Assembly (NCBI GenBank): GCA_025358125.1
Contig: JANYKS010000049.1
Coordinates: 1 to 64,000 of the forward strand
Source of the DNA: Actinomycetes bacterium
GTDB taxonomy: Bacteria; Actinomycetota; Acidimicrobiia; Acidimicrobiales; Ilumatobacteraceae
Reading direction: 5' to 3'
DNA length: 64,000 nucleotides
Of the stretch, positions 42,067 through 51,004 are shown piece by piece (position 1 is the stretch's first letter; every line of letters begins with the position of its first letter). The notes under the pieces were generated by a model. That model was not told where the DNA came from. It ran no database searches and was given only the letters and a program-made list of their open reading frames with translations. Made by a program: the position numbers and the translations under genes.

Positions 42067-44361
42067 ATGTTTGTGAACCGCAGATGCCTGGCCACGTTCG
42101 TGGCGCTCGCCGTCAGCAGCAGTGGGCTCTCCCTGGCGCCCGCTGTGCGGGCGGCCGCTGTCGGGGCGGCAGCTGTGCGGGCGGCCGCTGTCGACTCCAC
42201 GCCATGGGTCCTGCCGTCGATGCCGACCGTCTGCTCATCTCAGCAGGCCGAAGCCGGCACCGTTGCCGACTGCCTGCTCGACGGCAAGGGCCTGCCCGAC
42301 TTGCGGGGCTGGCCAAGGCCCCCGTTTCCCAAGGCGACCACGACCCCGACGACCTGGGTTGACCTCTCGGTCGGATCGAGCGGCGCCTTGGTCGCCAAAG
42401 TGCAGCAAGCGCTGACGACCGCCGGGTTCCCAGCGCCGGCCGACGGCATGTTCGCTCAGCTGACAGCCGTTGCGGTGGCGAACTATCAAACGGCTGAGGC
42501 CATCCCGCCCACCGGCGTGGTCGACGAGGCGACAGCCAGCGCGCTCGGTCTGTTGGATCAGGCCACCGGCACGTTCCCGCCGGTCGGCTGGACATGGCCG
42601 GGCTGGACGTACAACGGTTCGCCAGCCCTGAGCGACTGGGAGAAACTGCTGATCGGCAATCAGGGTGCTGTCGGGCCGGTGAAGGCCAACCAGCTGCGGT
42701 CGATGCCGGAGTCGTTGCCGCTGTTCGAGGGGTTCGTCCGCGACATAGTTGCCGGTGGCTACAAGATCACCGACGTTTCGACGTACAACTTCCGCTGCAC
42801 ATCGACCAGCTTGAGGAACTGCCAGGGCCTGACGAGTTCGCAACTGTCGAATCACTCGTGGGGCTTGGCGCTGGACATGAACAGCGGCGCCAATCCGGAA
42901 ATGACCTACTACGGCGTCAACGGAGCGTCGGCGTGCGCGACGCCGATGAAGACCGACATCCCGATGTGGGTGGTTCGCGCAGCCCAGCGTTGGGGTCTGT
43001 ACTGGGGCGGTTACGGCTGGAGCGGTGGATGCCCCTCGCCCAGCCAAACCAAGACCAGCGTGCGTCGCGATGCGATGCACTTCGAGTTCCGCGGCACTCC
43101 GACGCAGGCGCGGGCCATCGCGACCCCCAACACCGCCAGCGGATGCCTCGAGGTCGCCAGCGATGCCGGCGCCATCTCGCCCCGATGCCTTGCTCCGAGC
43201 GAGGTTCCGGCTGCCGGGTGGCGGGTCGTCGTCAACACCAAGGCTCCGACCGGATCGACGGCGGCCCTCGTCAACATCACCGTCACCGATGCGGCCGCGG
43301 CGGGCTATGTGACCGCAGAAGTGTGCACCGCGCTGCCCGCCGGCCCACGCATTTCCTCCAACGGCAATGTGGCTCCCGGTAGGACGGTCGCCAACCTGGC
43401 GGTCGTACCGCTCGACTCGAGCGGGCGATTCTGCCTGTATCGGTCGACACCGATGCACTCCATCGTCGACGTCCAAGGGTTCTTCGCGCCTGCCGCTTCA
43501 TCCGCCGGTGGAGGGACGATGTTCACGTCCGTCGCGCCGCAACGAGTGATGGACACGCGTGCCCAGTCGTTCTGCGCGCCGACCGGGTCATGCACCGAAA
43601 AGGGCCCTGTCCCGGCTGGAACGGAGATAGTGGTCGCGGCGGCCGCCGTGGCATCGAACGCTGTGGCGATGCTGGCCAACCTGACCGTCACCGAGCCGAC
43701 ATCTGCCGGCTACCTCACCGCCGACGCGTGTTCGACACTGGTGGCAGGTCCGCAGACGCGCTCCAATGCGAACTTCGCGGCGGGTGACACGGTCGCCAAT
43801 CTCGCCGTCGTACCCGTCGCCAATAGTGCAGCCGGCGCCCAGTTCTGCACCTACTCGACGGCCCAGGCGCAGAAGATCGTCGACCTGCAGGGCTTCTTCG
43901 CGCCGCCGTCCGCGAATGGCTGGGGCTACACGTCGACGACGCCACAACGCCTCGTCGACACCCGCGACTGTTGGACGGATCTCGGCGCGACGGCACAACG
44001 CTGCGGGCAGATCAACGCTGCCGGATCGATCATTCATGTACAGGCGCCCCCCGGCGCCTCGGCGGTGTTGATCAACCTGACGCTCACCGGTTCCACCGCG
44101 GCCGGCTATGCCACTGCCGACGCATGCTCGGCTCTCGTTTCGGGACCACAGACGAAGTCGAATGGCAACGTCGCGCGGGGCGTCACAACCGCCAACCTCG
44201 CGGTGGTGACGGTTGATGCCGATGGTTCGTTCTGCATCACCGTGTCCGCGCCGATGCACGTCGTCGTCGATGTGCAGGGCATGTTCTCCCCGACCGGGCT
44301 GCTGCGGTTCACCCCGATCACCCCAGTTCGCCGCCATGACTCGCGCCAACGTTCGGGCTGA
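42067..44361 (+). CDS. Secreted M15-type peptidase with peptidoglycan-binding domain and surface repeats
   Basis: A 764-residue exported protein. Signal peptide residues 1-30; a peptidoglycan_binding_1 domain about 95-165 (LSVGSSGALVAKVQQAL ... TGVVDEATASAL); an M15/VanY-type D-Ala-D-Ala carboxypeptidase domain about 180-355 with SNHSWGLALDMN and the metal motif DAMHFEFRG; then three copies of a 125-residue repeat (VNITVTDAAAAGYVTAE ... NLAVVPLD ... DVQGFFAP) related to those in the 4943 protein. It probably trims cell-wall peptides and is held at the surface by the repeats. A 22-base direct duplication near the signal peptide encodes repeated AVRAAAV. Confidence 0.88.
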   Translation: MFVNRRCLATFVALAVSSSGLSLAPAVRAAAVGAAAVRAAAVDSTPWVLPSMPTVCSSQQAEAGTVADCLLDGKGLPDLRGWPRPPFPKATTTPTTWVDLSVGSSGALVAKVQQALTTAGFPAPADGMFAQLTAVAVANYQTAEAIPPTGVVDEATASALGLLDQATGTFPPVGWTWPGWTYNGSPALSDWEKLLIGNQGAVGPVKANQLRSMPESLPLFEGFVRDIVAGGYKITDVSTYNFRCTSTSLRNCQGLTSSQLSNHSWGLALDMNSGANPEMTYYGVNGASACATPMKTDIPMWVVRAAQRWGLYWGGYGWSGGCPSPSQTKTSVRRDAMHFEFRGTPTQARAIATPNTASGCLEVASDAGAISPRCLAPSEVPAAGWRVVVNTKAPTGSTAALVNITVTDAAAAGYVTAEVCTALPAGPRISSNGNVAPGRTVANLAVVPLDSSGRFCLYRSTPMHSIVDVQGFFAPAASSAGGGTMFTSVAPQRVMDTRAQSFCAPTGSCTEKGPVPAGTEIVVAAAAVASNAVAMLANLTVTEPTSAGYLTADACSTLVAGPQTRSNANFAAGDTVANLAVVPVANSAAGAQFCTYSTAQAQKIVDLQGFFAPPSANGWGYTSTTPQRLVDTRDCWTDLGATAQRCGQINAAGSIIHVQAPPGASAVLINLTLTGSTAAGYATADACSALVSGPQTKSNGNVARGVTTANLAVVTVDADGSFCITVSAPMHVVVDVQGMFSPTGLLRFTPITPVRRHDSRQRSG

Positions 44362-44431
44362 CAGACGGGCTGAGTCGTCGGGCTGAGTGGTCGGGCCGGC
44401 GCGTGGCTTCGTCGTGGTATAGCCTCCGGAA

Positions 44432-45724
44432 ATGGATCGCCGTGGACGGACTGCGAGTCGTTTTGTTGTTGTGTTCGGGTTGGTGACGGCGTCGTGCAGC
44501 AGCACCACGTCGCTGAGTTCGTCGTCGCTCAAGCAGAGTGCAGCATCGGTCGGCTCGCCATCCGGATCGGATGCTGCGACGTCGGATTCGGGCTCGGCCG
44601 ACTCCACGTCGGCGACGTCTGGATTGGGCTCACCGACATCCGCTCCCGATCTGGCGCCTTCAACAACGTCAGCGCCTTCAACAACGCCAGCAACGCCCCC
44701 GTCGCCGGTTGACGTCTCGTTCCCCCAGACCGGACCGATCAGTGAATGTGCGTTCACGCCGCCCGCCCACACGGGTGAGGTGTCGTGGATCCAGGACGGC
44801 CAACTGCGGGTCATCGGCGACGATGGCGTGCCGCGGTGCCTACTCCGCATTGCCACCGACACCTCGGCCGTTCGATGGTCACCGACCGGCCAACGTGTCC
44901 TCGTCGATCCGCACACCGTTGCCGGACCGGAGGGCACCAGAGCCAGCGGCTACAACGCGACCAACCAGACGGTGTCGTGGTCGCAGCCGACCGGTAAAGC
45001 CCTCCTCGGCATCACCGAGGCCAAGGGTGAGCTCACCTGGCGCGACTCCACCAAGGATGACCGCAAGGCGATCAGCTTCCTCGCTCGCACCGACGAAGCG
45101 GTGTATCACCCTGCTGGGCGCGGGATCGTCGCGGTGGGCGTCGACGAGTCGGGCATCTACGGCGTCTGGCTGGCGTCGAACCGCGGCGAGAACCGCAAGC
45201 TGATCGCCCGCATCGATGACCCGACGACGCCCGTGTCGCATCTCACGTTCTCGGTTGACGGCACGACGCTGTACTTCATCCACGATCACGCCGACGCCCA
45301 TCATGTGCACGCGCTGCAACTCGCCGGCCTGATCCTCACCGACTACGTCACGGACCCTCGACCAATCAGCGATCTCGCAGTGAGCACAACCGACAGTTCG
45401 GTTGCATGGCGGGCCGGTCGATGCGACGGCAGTGGGTCGGTGCTGGTGACCACCCCAACGACGAGCCCCGGTACCGACCTCCGTTCCGTCGCCGGTTCGC
45501 CGTTCGCATCGTCGACGATCCAACCGATCGGCTGGTTGAGCGACGCGCGGCTGGTGATCGCGGCGCGGGCGTCCGGTTGCGACGGCCCCGCCGACGTGTG
45601 GATCTGGTCGAACACGGGCGGATTCGAGCAGATCGGAGCGGGTTGGACGTCGGTGTCGGTGCGGACCCCGCGAGGTCCGTTCCAGGAACTGCCGGCCACG
45701 ATCGAAGAAGCGGCCCCTGGTTGA
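44432..45724 (+). CDS. Lipoprotein with WD40/TolB-like propeller
   Basis: A 430-residue protein with a lipoprotein signal (FVVVFGLVTASCSS, lipid Cys at about residue 22), a Ser/Thr/Ala/Pro-rich linker to residue 95 and a repeat domain of about 320 residues with beta-propeller-like blades (SAVRWSPTGQRVLVDP, SHLTFSVDGTTLYFI, SDLAVSTTDSSVAWR). It is probably anchored to the outer face of the membrane. A TATAGC box (44418-44423) lies eight bases before the ATG. Function unknown. Three CGGGCTGA repeats spaced 12-13 bases lie between it and the peptidase gene. Confidence 0.8.
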   Translation: MDRRGRTASRFVVVFGLVTASCSSTTSLSSSSLKQSAASVGSPSGSDAATSDSGSADSTSATSGLGSPTSAPDLAPSTTSAPSTTPATPPSPVDVSFPQTGPISECAFTPPAHTGEVSWIQDGQLRVIGDDGVPRCLLRIATDTSAVRWSPTGQRVLVDPHTVAGPEGTRASGYNATNQTVSWSQPTGKALLGITEAKGELTWRDSTKDDRKAISFLARTDEAVYHPAGRGIVAVGVDESGIYGVWLASNRGENRKLIARIDDPTTPVSHLTFSVDGTTLYFIHDHADAHHVHALQLAGLILTDYVTDPRPISDLAVSTTDSSVAWRAGRCDGSGSVLVTTPTTSPGTDLRSVAGSPFASSTIQPIGWLSDARLVIAARASGCDGPADVWIWSNTGGFEQIGAGWTSVSVRTPRGPFQELPATIEEAAPG

Positions 45725-45858
45725 TGACCATCCCAGTCGCCCGGTCGGGCGACGATGCGCACCTGGGGTGGTCTGCGGCTGGCGGCCAGGCTCGGCCGAT
45801 TCCACGTGGTCAGCTCGATCAACCACGGGAACGACCATCGGTTGTACCTTCTGTATCC

Positions 45859-46371
45859 ATGGCGACCTGGGTTACAGCGGTCGATCTCACCAAGCCCGCA
45901 GATCTCGACGTCGCCGTGCGGATCGGCAAGGCCTGGAGCGACCTCCGCCGCGGAGCGAGTATGGCCCTCTTGCGCGATTATTTCTTCGGCACGGCCGAGG
46001 ATCGGCTCGACTCGGGCCAGATGGACACGCTCGATGCGCTCGTGCGCCAGCCATCGTGGCGGATGAGCGATCTCGCCGAAGCGCTCCGGGTCGACCCGTC
46101 GACTGCAACTCGCTCCGTCCAGCGTCTGGTCAAGGTGAACCTCGCCGAGCGCAGCGGGGACACCGACGACGGCCGGGTCGTCATGGTTCGAGCCACTGCC
46201 GAGGGCCGATGCGTGCACGACGTGGTCGATCGCCGGCGCCGCTACGTGATCAGCACCCTGATGAGCGCGTTCACCGTGGACGAGCGAACCGAACTCGCCG
46301 ATCTGCTGACCCGATTCGTGCGCGAACTGGACGTGACGATGAAGGAACTTCCCCCGCAACCGAGCTTGTAG
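45859..46371 (+). CDS. MarR-family transcriptional regulator
   Basis: A 170-residue winged-helix protein: dimerisation helices at both ends, the helix-turn-helix SDLAEALRVDPSTATRSVQR at about residues 71-90 and the wing AERSGDTDDGRVVMVRAT. Start ATG 45859 is supported by TACCTT at 45845-45850, eight bases upstream. It lies directly upstream of the sigma/anti-sigma pair, separated by 15 bases, and may be part of the same stress response. Ligand unknown. Confidence 0.88.
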   Translation: MATWVTAVDLTKPADLDVAVRIGKAWSDLRRGASMALLRDYFFGTAEDRLDSGQMDTLDALVRQPSWRMSDLAEALRVDPSTATRSVQRLVKVNLAERSGDTDDGRVVMVRATAEGRCVHDVVDRRRRYVISTLMSAFTVDERTELADLLTRFVRELDVTMKELPPQPSL

Positions 46372-46386
46372 CTAGGGTCGGCGTCC

Positions 46387-47019
46387 ATGGCTGATCGAGC
46401 TGATTTCGCGGAACTGGCGATGCAGTACGCGCCCCAGTTGTACTCGGCCGCGATGCGCCTCACCCGCAACTCGGCCGATGCAGAAGATCTCGTGCAGGAC
46501 ACGTACCTGCGCGCCTGGAGGAGCTTCTCGACGTTCCAGGAGGGCACCAACCTGCGCGCCTGGCTGTACCGGATCCTGACCAACACCTTCATCAACAAAT
46601 ACCGCGCCAAGCAACGCCGCCCCGACGAAACGGGAATGGACAACATCGAAGACCTGTACCTCTACAAGCGGTTGAGCACGCTCGACTCCGCCCTTGGCAA
46701 CCGCAGTGCCGAAGACACGATGTTCGAGATGTTCACCGACGACGAGGTCAAAGCTGCGCTCGAGGAGCTGCCGGCCAACTTCCGGTTGCCGGTGCTGCTG
46801 GCCGATGTCGAAGGATTCCACTACAAGGAAATCGCCGAGATGTTGGAGATCCCGGTGGGCACGGTGATGAGTCGTCTCCATCGGGGAAGAAAAGCGATGC
46901 ACAAGCTGTTGTACGACTTTGCCAGCGAGCGGGGCCTGATCTCGGCCTCCACTCCTGCCAGCGCCGAAAGCGACACCACCACGGACATGGACACGGATAT
47001 GGACACGGATCATGGCTGA
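46387..47019 (+). CDS. sigR: ECF sigma factor of the SigR/SigH type
   Basis: A 210-residue ECF sigma factor. Region 2 is ALRLTRN-like ([40 protein letters not shown]) with [20 protein letters not shown], and region 4 has [20 protein letters not shown] and [18 protein letters not shown]. The pattern and the redox-type anti-sigma gene that follows place it in the SigR/SigH group controlling thiol-oxidative stress genes. The C-terminus has an acidic MDTD repeat. Its end overlaps the anti-sigma ATG by 8 bases, coupling their synthesis. Confidence 0.92.
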   Translation: MADRADFAELAMQYAPQLYSAAMRLTRNSADAEDLVQDTYLRAWRSFSTFQEGTNLRAWLYRILTNTFINKYRAKQRRPDETGMDNIEDLYLYKRLSTLDSALGNRSAEDTMFEMFTDDEVKAALEELPANFRLPVLLADVEGFHYKEIAEMLEIPVGTVMSRLHRGRKAMHKLLYDFASERGLISASTPASAESDTTTDMDTDMDTDHG

Positions 47020-47263
47020 CTGCAACGACGCACTGCGTGAACTCGAACGTTTCCTCGACAAGGAGCTCTCCGAGAACGCACGGGAGACCATTCACTCCCA
47101 CCTCGAGGGATGCCCCGACTGCCTGCAGGCCTTCGACTTCCACGCGGAGCTGCGAACCGTCATCGCTACCAAGTGTCACAACGACGAGATGCCCCCCGGA
47201 CTCTTGAGCAAGATCGAGAAATGCTTCGGTGAGGACTTCGACGGCGACGGCCTCATCGGCTGA
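47012..47263 (+). CDS. rsrA: Zinc-binding anti-sigma factor (RsrA-like)
   Basis: An 83-residue ZAS-family protein with the zinc motif H-x3-C-x2-C ([10 protein letters not shown], residues about 28-37) and further cysteines near both ends (MADCND, ATKCHN, EKCFGE). In the reduced state zinc-bound RsrA holds SigR; oxidation forms a disulphide and frees it. The overlap with the sigma gene supports the partnership. Redox sensing is inferred from family. Confidence 0.9.
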   Translation: MADCNDALRELERFLDKELSENARETIHSHLEGCPDCLQAFDFHAELRTVIATKCHNDEMPPGLLSKIEKCFGEDFDGDGLIG

Positions 47264-47296
47264 GGCCGATTGGCCCCCGCTCGCTATGCTCGCTTT

Positions 47297-47440
47297 GTGA
47301 TCGCAGTTATCTTCCACTTCTGGCTCGGGCTGCTTCTGGTGCTGGCCGGTGGGTTGGTGACGGTAGCCCTCGTCGGCGGATACATCAAGCAGGTGACCGC
47401 CGCGAAGTATCCCAACGGCAAGCGCAACCGCGAAGACTGA
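47297..47440 (+). CDS. 47-residue single-pass membrane protein
   Basis: From GTG 47297 the peptide reads VIAVIFHFWLGLLLVLAGGL then VTVALVGGYIKQVTAAKYPN and a basic tail: one transmembrane helix and a short cytoplasmic end. TATGCT at 47285-47290 lies six bases before the GTG, the leaderless layout. It sits between rsrA and the metalloprotease gene with consistent GC3 coding bias. No family name recognised. Confidence 0.65.
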   Translation: MIAVIFHFWLGLLLVLAGGLVTVALVGGYIKQVTAAKYPNGKRNRED

Positions 47441-47458
47441 CGACACGAACGCTTTCAG

Positions 47459-48532
47459 ATGACCGTCCTCGTTGATTGGGAACGCGCGCAGCGGGTGGCG
47501 CTCAAGGTCGCGAGCCGCCATCCGCAACCCGAACACGGCACCATCGGATCGGCCGAGTTCGAATCCGTCACCTGTGTTGGCGAAGACCGTGTCGAAGCCA
47601 CGACGGGCCTGCGCTCCTTACAGGGGCGAGCGCAGGTTCAGGTGATCGGTCGCGCCGACTGGATCCGTGCCAACATCGCGTCGTTGCGATCTCTGCTCGA
47701 TCCGGTGATGGGCAACTGGGCAGACGCCGCCCACCACGGGCGTTCCGCACGAGTCAGTGCCGTCACCGCCCAGGTCGCCGGCGTCGAGATCGGTCTGATG
47801 CTCGGCTGGATGAGCGCGAGAGTACTCGGCCAGTACGACCTGTTGTACGGCGAGGCTGACGGCTCATCCGACGAAGGGGCCGTCTACCTGGTCGGTCCGA
47901 ACATGCTCGCGCTCGAGCACAAGTTCGGGTTCCCGCCCGATGAGTTCCGGCTGTGGGTGACGCTGCACGAATTGACCCACCGGGCCCAGTTCACAGGTGT
48001 CCCGTGGATGCGTGAGCATTTCCTCGGCCTGCTCCACGGCACCCTCTCACTCGCCGAGCCGGATCCGGCTCGGATCGTCGGCGCCGTCCGCGACGCGATG
48101 CGCGACCGCAATGCTGCCAAGCAGCGGCTGCACGACGGCGGAATCGTTGCGATGGTCGCTACGCCGCAGCAACAGGCGATGTTCGCCAAGACCGCCGGGC
48201 TGATGTCGCTGCTCGAAGGCCACGGCGATGTCGTGATGGACCGCGCCGCAACGGACCTGATCCCTTCCGCCGAACGATTCTCCCGCGTCCTGCGCGAGCG
48301 TCGCCGGCGGGCAAGCCCCGTCGCCCGGTTGGTGCAGCGGCTGATCGGACTCGAGGGCAAGCTCAATCAGTACGCGGCCGGCGAGCGGTTCATCGCCGAG
48401 ATCGAGGGCGTCGGCGGCGAACGTGCCGTCGACGTGTGCTGGGAGGGCCCCGAGAACCTGCCGACGCTCGACGAGATCCGGTCGCCGCGACTGTGGCTCG
48501 ATCGTGTCGGCGGGGAGCGCTCGGTTGCCTGA
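47459..48532 (+). CDS. Zinc metalloprotease, DUF2342 (F420-biosynthesis-associated family)
   Basis: A 357-residue protein of the DUF2342 family with the zincin motif TLHELTHRAQF (HExxH at residues about 168-172) and a second conserved block GLMSLLEGHGDVVMDRA, which supplies the third ligand. Family members occur in F420-using actinobacteria, hence the common label, but the true substrate is unknown. It starts at ATG 47459 and overlaps the start of tilS. It is soluble, with no signal peptide. Confidence 0.9.
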   Translation: MTVLVDWERAQRVALKVASRHPQPEHGTIGSAEFESVTCVGEDRVEATTGLRSLQGRAQVQVIGRADWIRANIASLRSLLDPVMGNWADAAHHGRSARVSAVTAQVAGVEIGLMLGWMSARVLGQYDLLYGEADGSSDEGAVYLVGPNMLALEHKFGFPPDEFRLWVTLHELTHRAQFTGVPWMREHFLGLLHGTLSLAEPDPARIVGAVRDAMRDRNAAKQRLHDGGIVAMVATPQQQAMFAKTAGLMSLLEGHGDVVMDRAATDLIPSAERFSRVLRERRRRASPVARLVQRLIGLEGKLNQYAAGERFIAEIEGVGGERAVDVCWEGPENLPTLDEIRSPRLWLDRVGGERSVA

Positions 48533-49403
48533 AAGGCACGCTCTGGTGCAGTCGCTGCTCGCTCGATGCCCCCAGTTGCAGACAGGCCGGGCGGTCGTGT
48601 GCGCGGTCTCGGGTGGGCCGGACTCGATGGCGCTGCTTGCGCTCGCCACCGGCGCGGGATGCTTGGTGACGGCCGTGCACGTGGATCATGGACTGCGCCC
48701 CGGCTCCGCCGCCGAAGCCGAAGTCGTTACCGCCGCCGCGCAGCGCTTCGGGGCAGCCTTTCGTGGCGAGAAGGTTGTCGTCGGCGCTGGGCCGAACCTC
48801 GAGGCACGGGCGCGTGCCGCGCGGTACGCGCTGCTCGGCCCGGACGCGCTCACCGGCCACACCGCGGATGACCAAGCCGAGACGATGCTGCTCAACCTGC
48901 TGCGCGGCGGTGCGCTGAACGGGCTCAGCGGGATGCGCCCCCACCGCCATCCGCTGTTGAAGCTGCGCCGGTCCGAGACCCACGAACTGTGCAGCGCGCT
49001 CGCCATCAATCTCGTCGACGACCCGTCAAACCGTCTTCGCGTGCACCTGCGCAATCGGGTCCGCGCCGAGCTCCTCCCGCTGATGGAAGAACTCGCCAAG
49101 CGCGACCTCGTGCCGCTGTTCAACCGCCAGGCCGACGTGTGGCGCGACGACGCCGATCTGCTCGACGAACTGTCGGCGACGCTCGATCCGACGGACGCGA
49201 AATCACTGGCAGAGGCGCCGACAGCGCTCGCCAGGCGGGCAGTTCGACGCTGGCTGACCGTCGAGCACCCGCCCGATGTGGCCTCGGTCGAGCGCGTCCT
49301 GGCCGTCGCCAGGGGCGAGGCGCAAGCGTGCGAGATCAACGACGGCCGCCGAATCGGACGAAGTCACCAGCGTCTCTCGCTCGATGGCCCCGCGCTCCGC
49401 TAG
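48525..49403 (+). CDS. tilS: tRNA(Ile)-lysidine synthase
   Basis: A 292-residue N-type ATP-pyrophosphatase with the PP-loop VCAVSGGPDSMALLAL, the VHVDHGLRPGS motif and the GHTADDQAETMLLNLLRGG block. It converts C34 of tRNA-Ile(CAU) to lysidine. It lacks the extended C-terminal domain found in E. coli TilS, as usual for actinobacteria. Start TTG 48525 is chosen because GGGGAG lies 7 bases upstream; GTG 48504 in the same frame is the alternative. It overlaps the end of the metalloprotease gene. Confidence 0.9.
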   Translation: MPERHALVQSLLARCPQLQTGRAVVCAVSGGPDSMALLALATGAGCLVTAVHVDHGLRPGSAAEAEVVTAAAQRFGAAFRGEKVVVGAGPNLEARARAARYALLGPDALTGHTADDQAETMLLNLLRGGALNGLSGMRPHRHPLLKLRRSETHELCSALAINLVDDPSNRLRVHLRNRVRAELLPLMEELAKRDLVPLFNRQADVWRDDADLLDELSATLDPTDAKSLAEAPTALARRAVRRWLTVEHPPDVASVERVLAVARGEAQACEINDGRRIGRSHQRLSLDGPALR

Positions 49404-49471
49404 CCTTCCACGCCGATGTGTTGCCGCGTTTTCGCACCGAATCTCGTTTGTCGCTTCCCTGAGGTGAACTG

Positions 49472-49978
49472 ATGCCGCCTCGCCTGCGCGGTAAATGGGC
49501 GCTCGGCATCACGCCGCGCAACTTCACCTGGGTGCTGAAGGACAAGCTTGCGATCTGCGAACGACCCGGCGGTTATGGCGACAACCATCGCCGGGTTCGG
49601 CGCCAGGAGGAGATCATCTGGATCCGTGAGAACGGTTTCGGCTGCCTCTTCTCGATCATCCCCGCGCCGCACAACCTGCACAACTACGAAGAGCTCGGCG
49701 TCACCTATCGTCACCGTCCGTTCACCGGCGACGATCTCGCGCTGTGGCTGAAGGCGTTCTACATCGAGCTTCGCACGCTGCTCGACGCCGGCACCAAGGT
49801 CATCGTCCACAACGAGGAAGTAGGCGACCGGATCATCGGCATCATGGGTGGCTACATCCGCTGGAGCGGCCTCGTCGAGGACAGCTCGCAGGCCATCATG
49901 ATCACCGAGCGGATTGCCGAGCGCCAGCTGGATCCCTTCGCCCGTGAGGTCATCCTCATGGCGCACACGCTGCGCTGA
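49472..49978 (+). CDS. Dual-specificity-phosphatase-like protein lacking the catalytic Cys
   Basis: A 168-residue protein resembling bacterial dual-specificity/tyrosine phosphatases: an ICERPGGYGDNHRRVRRQEE start region, FSIIPAPHNLHNYEELGVTYRHRPF, and a P-loop-like turn KVIVHNEEVGDRIIG. In active enzymes this turn is H-C-x5-R; here the order H-N-x5-R is kept but Asn replaces the catalytic Cys. It therefore looks like a pseudophosphatase that binds rather than cleaves. GAGGTGA lies 6 bases before the ATG. It follows tilS, where other actinobacteria often have hpt and ftsH. Confidence 0.65.
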   Translation: MPPRLRGKWALGITPRNFTWVLKDKLAICERPGGYGDNHRRVRRQEEIIWIRENGFGCLFSIIPAPHNLHNYEELGVTYRHRPFTGDDLALWLKAFYIELRTLLDAGTKVIVHNEEVGDRIIGIMGGYIRWSGLVEDSSQAIMITERIAERQLDPFAREVILMAHTLR

Positions 49979-50022
49979 CCAACGTTCCGCGACGGGCGGC
50001 GGCGTGCTCTATTGTATGGGCC

Positions 50023-50880
50023 ATGAGCTCCACGCCAGCCGATTGGCACCCCGATCCGATGAACCGCCACCAGCTCCGTTATTGGGACGGCGCGAACTGG
50101 ACCGAGCACGTCAGCGACAACGGTGTCAGCGGGGTCGATCCGCTGCAGGCGCGGGGTCTCGACCGGATCGACAGTGCGCTCACCGTCGGCAACGAGGGTG
50201 ATCCGACCAAGATCGCGCAACAGGTCACCGGCACCGGCTACCGCGGCGCCGGCGTCACGGGCACTGCGTTCCAGGGAACCGGCAGCATCTTCACCGAGCC
50301 GATTCTGGTGGTCAACCAGAAGGCCAAGTTGATCGAGCTGAGCAACCAGTACAGAGTGTTCGATGCGCAGGGTCAGCAACTTGCGGCCGTCAACGAGGTC
50401 GGTCAGTCCGCTGCCAAGAAGGCGTTGCGACTGCTCAGCAGCCTCGATCAATTCTTGACCCACCGTCTCTTGATCAGCGACAACAGCGGTGCGCCGGTGT
50501 TGCAGCTGACCCGGCCGGCGAAGGTGATGAAGTCGACCATCATCGTGTCCGATGGCGCCGGCACCGAGATCGGCCGGATCGTGCAGGACAACGTGTTCGG
50601 CAAGATCCATTTCAGCCTCCAAGCCGGCGGGCACACCTATGGCGCGATCCGTGCCGAGAACTGGCGGGCGTGGAACTTCCGGATCGAGGATCACACCGGC
50701 AACGAGGTCGCCCGGATCACCAAGACCTTCGAGGGCATCGCCAAGACGCTCTTCACCACCGCCGACAACTACGTCGTGCAGTTCCACGCCCAATTACCCC
50801 AGCCGCTGCTGTCGCTCGTGGTCGCCGCGGCACTTTCTGTCGACACCGCCCTCAAGCAGGACTCGCGCGGCCTCGGCTGA
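50023..50880 (+). CDS. DUF2510 plus phospholipid-scramblase-like protein
   Basis: A 285-residue protein. Residues 5-35 are a DUF2510 motif (ADWHPDPMNRHQLRYWDG, ending WTEHV), common in actinobacterial membrane-associated proteins. Residues about 95-280 follow the scramblase/LURP-one pattern: EPILVVNQKAKLIELSNQY, LTRPAKVMKSTIIV and YGAIRAENWRAWNFRIEDHT with a final hydrophobic LLSLVVAAALSVD. The function of bacterial members is not established. TATTGT at 50010-50015 lies seven bases before the ATG. Confidence 0.85.
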   Translation: MSSTPADWHPDPMNRHQLRYWDGANWTEHVSDNGVSGVDPLQARGLDRIDSALTVGNEGDPTKIAQQVTGTGYRGAGVTGTAFQGTGSIFTEPILVVNQKAKLIELSNQYRVFDAQGQQLAAVNEVGQSAAKKALRLLSSLDQFLTHRLLISDNSGAPVLQLTRPAKVMKSTIIVSDGAGTEIGRIVQDNVFGKIHFSLQAGGHTYGAIRAENWRAWNFRIEDHTGNEVARITKTFEGIAKTLFTTADNYVVQFHAQLPQPLLSLVVAAALSVDTALKQDSRGLG

Positions 50881-51004
50881 GCATCGCTGCTGACGAACTA
50901 CAGCTGCAGCGCACCGTGATGGTGCGTTGCAGCGTGACTTCGCGGCGTCCTCTCCAACGGTCGCATTCATCTCTCGGAGGCGGTAGGGCGATAGCGTGTC
51001 CTTG

